A stretch of DNA of 64,000 nucleotides from Paenibacillus zeisoli (GTDB taxonomy: Bacteria; Bacillota; Bacilli; Paenibacillales; Paenibacillaceae), in assembly GCF_003994465.1 (NCBI RefSeq), contig NZ_RZNX01000002.1:333444-397443 (forward strand), in the 5' to 3' direction. Every line of letters starts with the position of its first letter. Within the stretch, counting starts at the first letter, position 1. The notes below the pieces were generated by a model, which had not been told where the DNA came from, did no database searches, and saw nothing but the letters and a program-made list of their open reading frames with translations. Both the position numbers and the translations under genes were made by a program. Below are positions 61,455 through 64,000 of this stretch, piece by piece.

Positions 61455-61784
61455 GTGGGTATCTCCTCTTGGGTTGACCTGACTTCAGGGAGATGTCATG
61501 ATCCATCTGTCATAGCCCCAACTCATCTTAGGTGTGTATATACAAACATTTTACTTAGATTATACAAATACTATACGTCATTTGCAATTTATTTATTTCA
61601 CTTCGTATTTGCCCTTAGTATATTAGCTAAAATCTTTGTACTCTGTGTATAACGTTACTGCAGCGCTTCCTCTTACATGGGTATGCCAGTATACACAAAA
61701 GGGCCTTGTCAACACACAGTTCGACAAAGCCCCTGTCAATCTATTATTCTCTCATCTCCTTGATTAAAGAGGCTGTAATCGTTT
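61455..61784. other. 330-base intergenic region with promoter and terminator
   Basis: It holds the AT-rich promoter region of the PAS chemoreceptor gene (around 61540-61640, TATACAAACATTTTACTTAG) and the HD-GYP gene terminator at 61697-61733. I see no further gene or known RNA. Confidence 0.55.
61697..61733 (-). terminator. terminator of the HD-GYP gene
   Basis: Minus-strand GGGGCTTTGTC / GACAAGGCCC with a loop of about 12 bases, followed by TTTTGTG. Confidence 0.75.
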
Positions 61785-62690
61785 TCATATACGTCCTTCT
61801 TCTCTTAAAATATTCTCAAAAGCATCCACAACGACCTTGTCGTAATGGCTGCCCGTGAGTCTTCGCAGTTCATCCATGGCCACTTGTGCCCCAAAGGCCT
61901 TGCGGTAGGCTCTGTCTTCGGTCATCGCATCGAACGTATCGCTTACCGCGATAATTCGTGCTTCCAGCAGGATCTCATCCTCTTTCAATCCACGAGGGTA
62001 CCCGCTCCCATTGAGCCGTTCATGATGCTGCTCAATAATAGGCGCAATCTCGCCATAGTAGGTCTCCTTGATCATCTCTGCCCCATCTGCGGGATGTTTC
62101 TTAATCATCTCGAATTCTTCACCGGTCAGTTTGCCCGGCTTGTTCAATATCTCTTCCGGGATATGAATCTTGCCAATATCGTGGAGGATCGAAGCGATGG
62201 ACAGATTCTCCAGCTGCTCCGTATTAAGCTTCAACTTCTTCGCAATCTTCACTGCATACTCAGCGACCCGATCACTATGCATATAGGTGTATCGGTCCTT
62301 CTTCTCCACTTCCTTCACCATGCTCATCAGCTTCGATATATCCTTACTCAAGTGAACAAACGTTTGCTCCGTTGTGACCCATAGGTAAGTGATATCGGTC
62401 AGCGCGGTGAAATGGATCGGATTCTTGAGTCCTTTTGCCGTGTAATAATCATGCGGACCCAGTTCAATCTTCTGGTCATCTAGTTCACACACCAGTTGTC
62501 CGGACAATATATAGAAAAATTCCATTACATTCGCATTATCGCTTGGATATACAAAGAATAATCTATCCTTCTCAATGGTCTGGAGCAGAACCTCTACTCC
62601 GTCCCCCCGTGAAAGCAGCTTGATTTCATTTTTATCGAAATGTACTTCTTCCAGAAAAGATCCTTTCCTTCCGATTCTGAACCCATCCAT
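61785..62690 (-). CDS. cupin-HD-GYP phosphodiesterase
   Basis: 301 residues. The first ~115 form a cupin/beta-barrel-like sensor domain (NVMEFFYILSGQLVCELDDQKIELGPHDYYTAKG). The HD-GYP domain follows: metal-binding HD at 170-171 in ILHDIGKIHIPEEI, HHERLNGSGYPRGL near 222-234, so the GYP motif is intact, and IIAVSDTFDAMTEDRAYRKA. It should hydrolyse c-di-GMP to GMP, opposing the diguanylate cyclase at 54577-55908. AAGGGGG is 7 bases before the ATG. A cupin sensor on an HD-GYP domain is uncommon. Confidence 0.9.
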   Translation of the reverse strand: MDGFRIGRKGSFLEEVHFDKNEIKLLSRGDGVEVLLQTIEKDRLFFVYPSDNANVMEFFYILSGQLVCELDDQKIELGPHDYYTAKGLKNPIHFTALTDITYLWVTTEQTFVHLSKDISKLMSMVKEVEKKDRYTYMHSDRVAEYAVKIAKKLKLNTEQLENLSIASILHDIGKIHIPEEILNKPGKLTGEEFEMIKKHPADGAEMIKETYYGEIAPIIEQHHERLNGSGYPRGLKEDEILLEARIIAVSDTFDAMTEDRAYRKAFGAQVAMDELRRLTGSHYDKVVVDAFENILREEGRI

Positions 62691-62710
62691 TATGATCCCC
62701 CTTATATGAG

Positions 62711-62743
62711 AAAAAACGAGCTCGTTAAAAGAACTCGTTTTTT
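62711..62743 (-). terminator. terminator after the secreted coiled-coil gene
   Basis: AACGAG / CTCGTT (extended by A-T pairs to about 10 bp) with a loop of TTCTTTTAACGAG; followed by TTTTTTCTC on the minus strand, 43 bases after the stop of the coiled-coil protein gene. Confidence 0.7.
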
Positions 62744-62785
62744 CTCTAGATTATACTATTTTGAGGATGGTAGGAAGAGTTAATC

Positions 62786-63466
62786 TTAATTTATTCCGAC
62801 AACCCAAACTGGGTCGATCCATACTTCTTTGTCAGCGAAGCGAACCAGCTTCCAATAACGCTCCAAGATAAGTCCCTGCTCAGCAGCCTTGTTAATGGCA
62901 TATGTTGCCAACTCATAGGTTGTATCATACACATCTGTAATAATTTTGTTCAGATCCTCAGTATACTTACGGGTTAATTCCTCGTAGTCGCCCGTTCTTT
63001 GGTTCAGTTTGTCCTCAAGCTGATCAATACGCACAGCGGCGATGCCTGCATCTTTGACATCTGGTGTAATAAGCTGAGTTGTAACCTGATCAATATCCTG
63101 TTTGATGACCAGAATCTGAGCATCTACCTTGCTTGTCTCATCCTGAATCTTGGCGTTCAAATCTGCAGATTGACTGCGGTCAGCTGCTGCAGATGAGCTC
63201 GTCGTAGCCTTTACCTGCTGGCTCTTTACCAGATCAGATACCTTGTCTGCCACTTCCAATTTGCGGATATCTGCTAGATACTTCGCCTCCAGCTGGTCAG
63301 CGGCGTCTACTCCGTCCTTAATCTTCTCCTCAATCTGAACATTCGTCTGATTAATCAGCTCGTAGATTGCGTCAAGATTTGAATTACTGCTGTCATCTGC
63401 AAAAGCGCTAGTCCCAAAAGAAAATACCAAGGCTAATGAAAACAGGACTGCTAAAGCTTTCTTCAT
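62786..63466 (-). CDS. secreted coiled-coil protein
   Basis: About 226 residues from the ATG at 63464-63466 (GGGGGAG 5 bases before), with a signal peptide KKALAVLFSLALVFSFGTSAFA cut before DDSSN. The mature protein is almost entirely charged amphipathic helix (LDAIYELINQTNVQIEEKIKDGVDAADQLEAKYLADIRKLEV and later VDAQILVIKQDIDQVTTQLI), ending in an aromatic, Trp-rich tail KEVWIDPVWVVG. It may be a cell-wall-associated coil or a scaffold. I recognise no family. Confidence 0.75.
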   Translation of the reverse strand: MKKALAVLFSLALVFSFGTSAFADDSSNSNLDAIYELINQTNVQIEEKIKDGVDAADQLEAKYLADIRKLEVADKVSDLVKSQQVKATTSSSAAADRSQSADLNAKIQDETSKVDAQILVIKQDIDQVTTQLITPDVKDAGIAAVRIDQLEDKLNQRTGDYEELTRKYTEDLNKIITDVYDTTYELATYAINKAAEQGLILERYWKLVRFADKEVWIDPVWVVGIN

Positions 63467-63708
63467 AATTTCTCCCCCAAATAATAGGTATTTGACTACC
63501 TGCTTAAAATGAATTCTACTAAATGTCACGTTACCAATATACCAGTTCTACCCAATTTAAGATAGAACGAATATTGTCGAATTCGTATAAAATATTATTT
63601 TTTAATAGATGAATTTAAGCTCACACCCGCCCGTAGCCCGAATAGACTAATACTTACAGAGGAGATGAATGAGAAGTTATAGACCTTAATCAAGGGAAGT
63701 GAGAATAC

Positions 63709-64000
63709 ATGAGCCTTTGGCCGATCGTTGAAACTGAGTACGGGATTAAGATCCGCAGCACCACCAAGGTCAAGGATGTCTACAAGGTAGAGACCGATCA
63801 TGCAACCTATTGCTTGAAATCATATGACTTTCCCGAAGAGGAGGTCCGCTTTATTACACGGATCTTGTCCTGCTTGGATGAACACCAGTTCACCCGAAGC
63901 CAGAAGGTCTATCCTACAGTAGATATGAGGGCTTATATTACCCATGAGGGTGCTTATTATACCTTAACGAACTGGGTTCGTGGGCAGCAGCCCAAATTCT
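63709..64000 (+). CDS. CotS-family spore-coat kinase-like protein, N-terminal part
   Basis: The first 97 residues of a gene cut by the window end, from the ATG at 63709 (AAGGGAAG 9 bases before). The opening resembles CotS/YsxE/YutH proteins: IVETEYGIKIRSTTKVKDVYKVETDHATYCLKSYDFPEEEVRFITRILSCL, then the YYTLTNWVRGQQPKF motif. The ATP-binding Lys is in YCLKSYD. It is the second such gene in the window, about 19 kb from the first. No downstream part is visible. Confidence 0.8.
   Translation, partial: MSLWPIVETEYGIKIRSTTKVKDVYKVETDHATYCLKSYDFPEEEVRFITRILSCLDEHQFTRSQKVYPTVDMRAYITHEGAYYTLTNWVRGQQPKF

Overview
The window looks like chromosomal DNA of a spore-forming Firmicute, most probably Paenibacillus or a close relative. 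This rests on the moderate GC content, strong AGGAGG-type ribosome binding sites with frequent GTG and TTG starts, a T-box leader before trpS, two CotS-family spore-coat kinases, and many families typical of Bacillales (TcaA, DUF948, DbpA/YxiN, UppP, UPF0397). The species is inferred, not proven. I found no tRNA, rRNA, CRISPR array, insertion sequence or prophage; the window is a mosaic of short, mostly independent operons separated by clear hairpin terminators.

Layout. 0-9.5 kb: the end of an SDR gene; a VanR/VanS two-component system followed by an unusually long VanZ-like protein, with no vanHAX genes nearby; an HxlR regulator divergent from a zinc-type dehydrogenase; a TcaA-like protein beside a second zinc-ribbon membrane protein. 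9.6-14.9 kb: fatty acid desaturase, phospholipase-D-like protein, a small protein made of two tandem repeats, a TRM11-like methyltransferase and an L,D-transpeptidase. 15.1-24.2 kb: TetR-DUF4188 operon, DbpA helicase, an ECF41 sigma factor with its carboxymuconolactone decarboxylase partner and a matching promoter, an MBL-fold hydrolase, and a DUF2239-alpha/beta hydrolase operon under a promoter flanked and overlapped by two TACCCGGGTA palindromes. 24.3-34 kb: T-box(Trp)-trpS, greA, an AraC/GyrI-type regulator, a chemoreceptor, uppP, two small orphan proteins, and an HxlR/MFS divergent pair.

34.1-40.8 kb: two small genes, a ferritin-like protein, then a TPP riboswitch controlling a thiamine precursor uptake and salvage operon (thiZ-thiX-thiY-thiM-thiD-thiE). 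40.8-49 kb: GyrI-like protein with a WYL regulator, RlmN, a CotS-family kinase, a secreted protein of two tandem starch-binding-like modules without a catalytic domain, and several small membrane or ASCH proteins. 49.2-51.8 kb: a Fur-boxed feoA-feoB operon ending with the FeoB-associated cysteine-rich peptide. 52-64 kb: an old yellow enzyme, a glycosyltransferase, a diguanylate cyclase translationally coupled to an orphan sugar-binding lipoprotein, an ECF transporter (S, fused ATPase, T), a soluble PAS chemoreceptor, a cupin-HD-GYP protein, a secreted coiled-coil protein and the start of a second CotS-like kinase.

Themes: cell-envelope sensing (VanRS-VanZ, TcaA, UppP, L,D-transpeptidase, PLD, desaturase), c-di-GMP and chemotaxis signalling (GGDEF, HD-GYP, two MCP-type proteins), and nutrient uptake under classical RNA or Fur control. 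The least explained items are the VanRS-VanZ module with its structured upstream region, the GGDEF-lipoprotein pair, the DUF2239 operon with its paired operators, and several lineage-specific small proteins.
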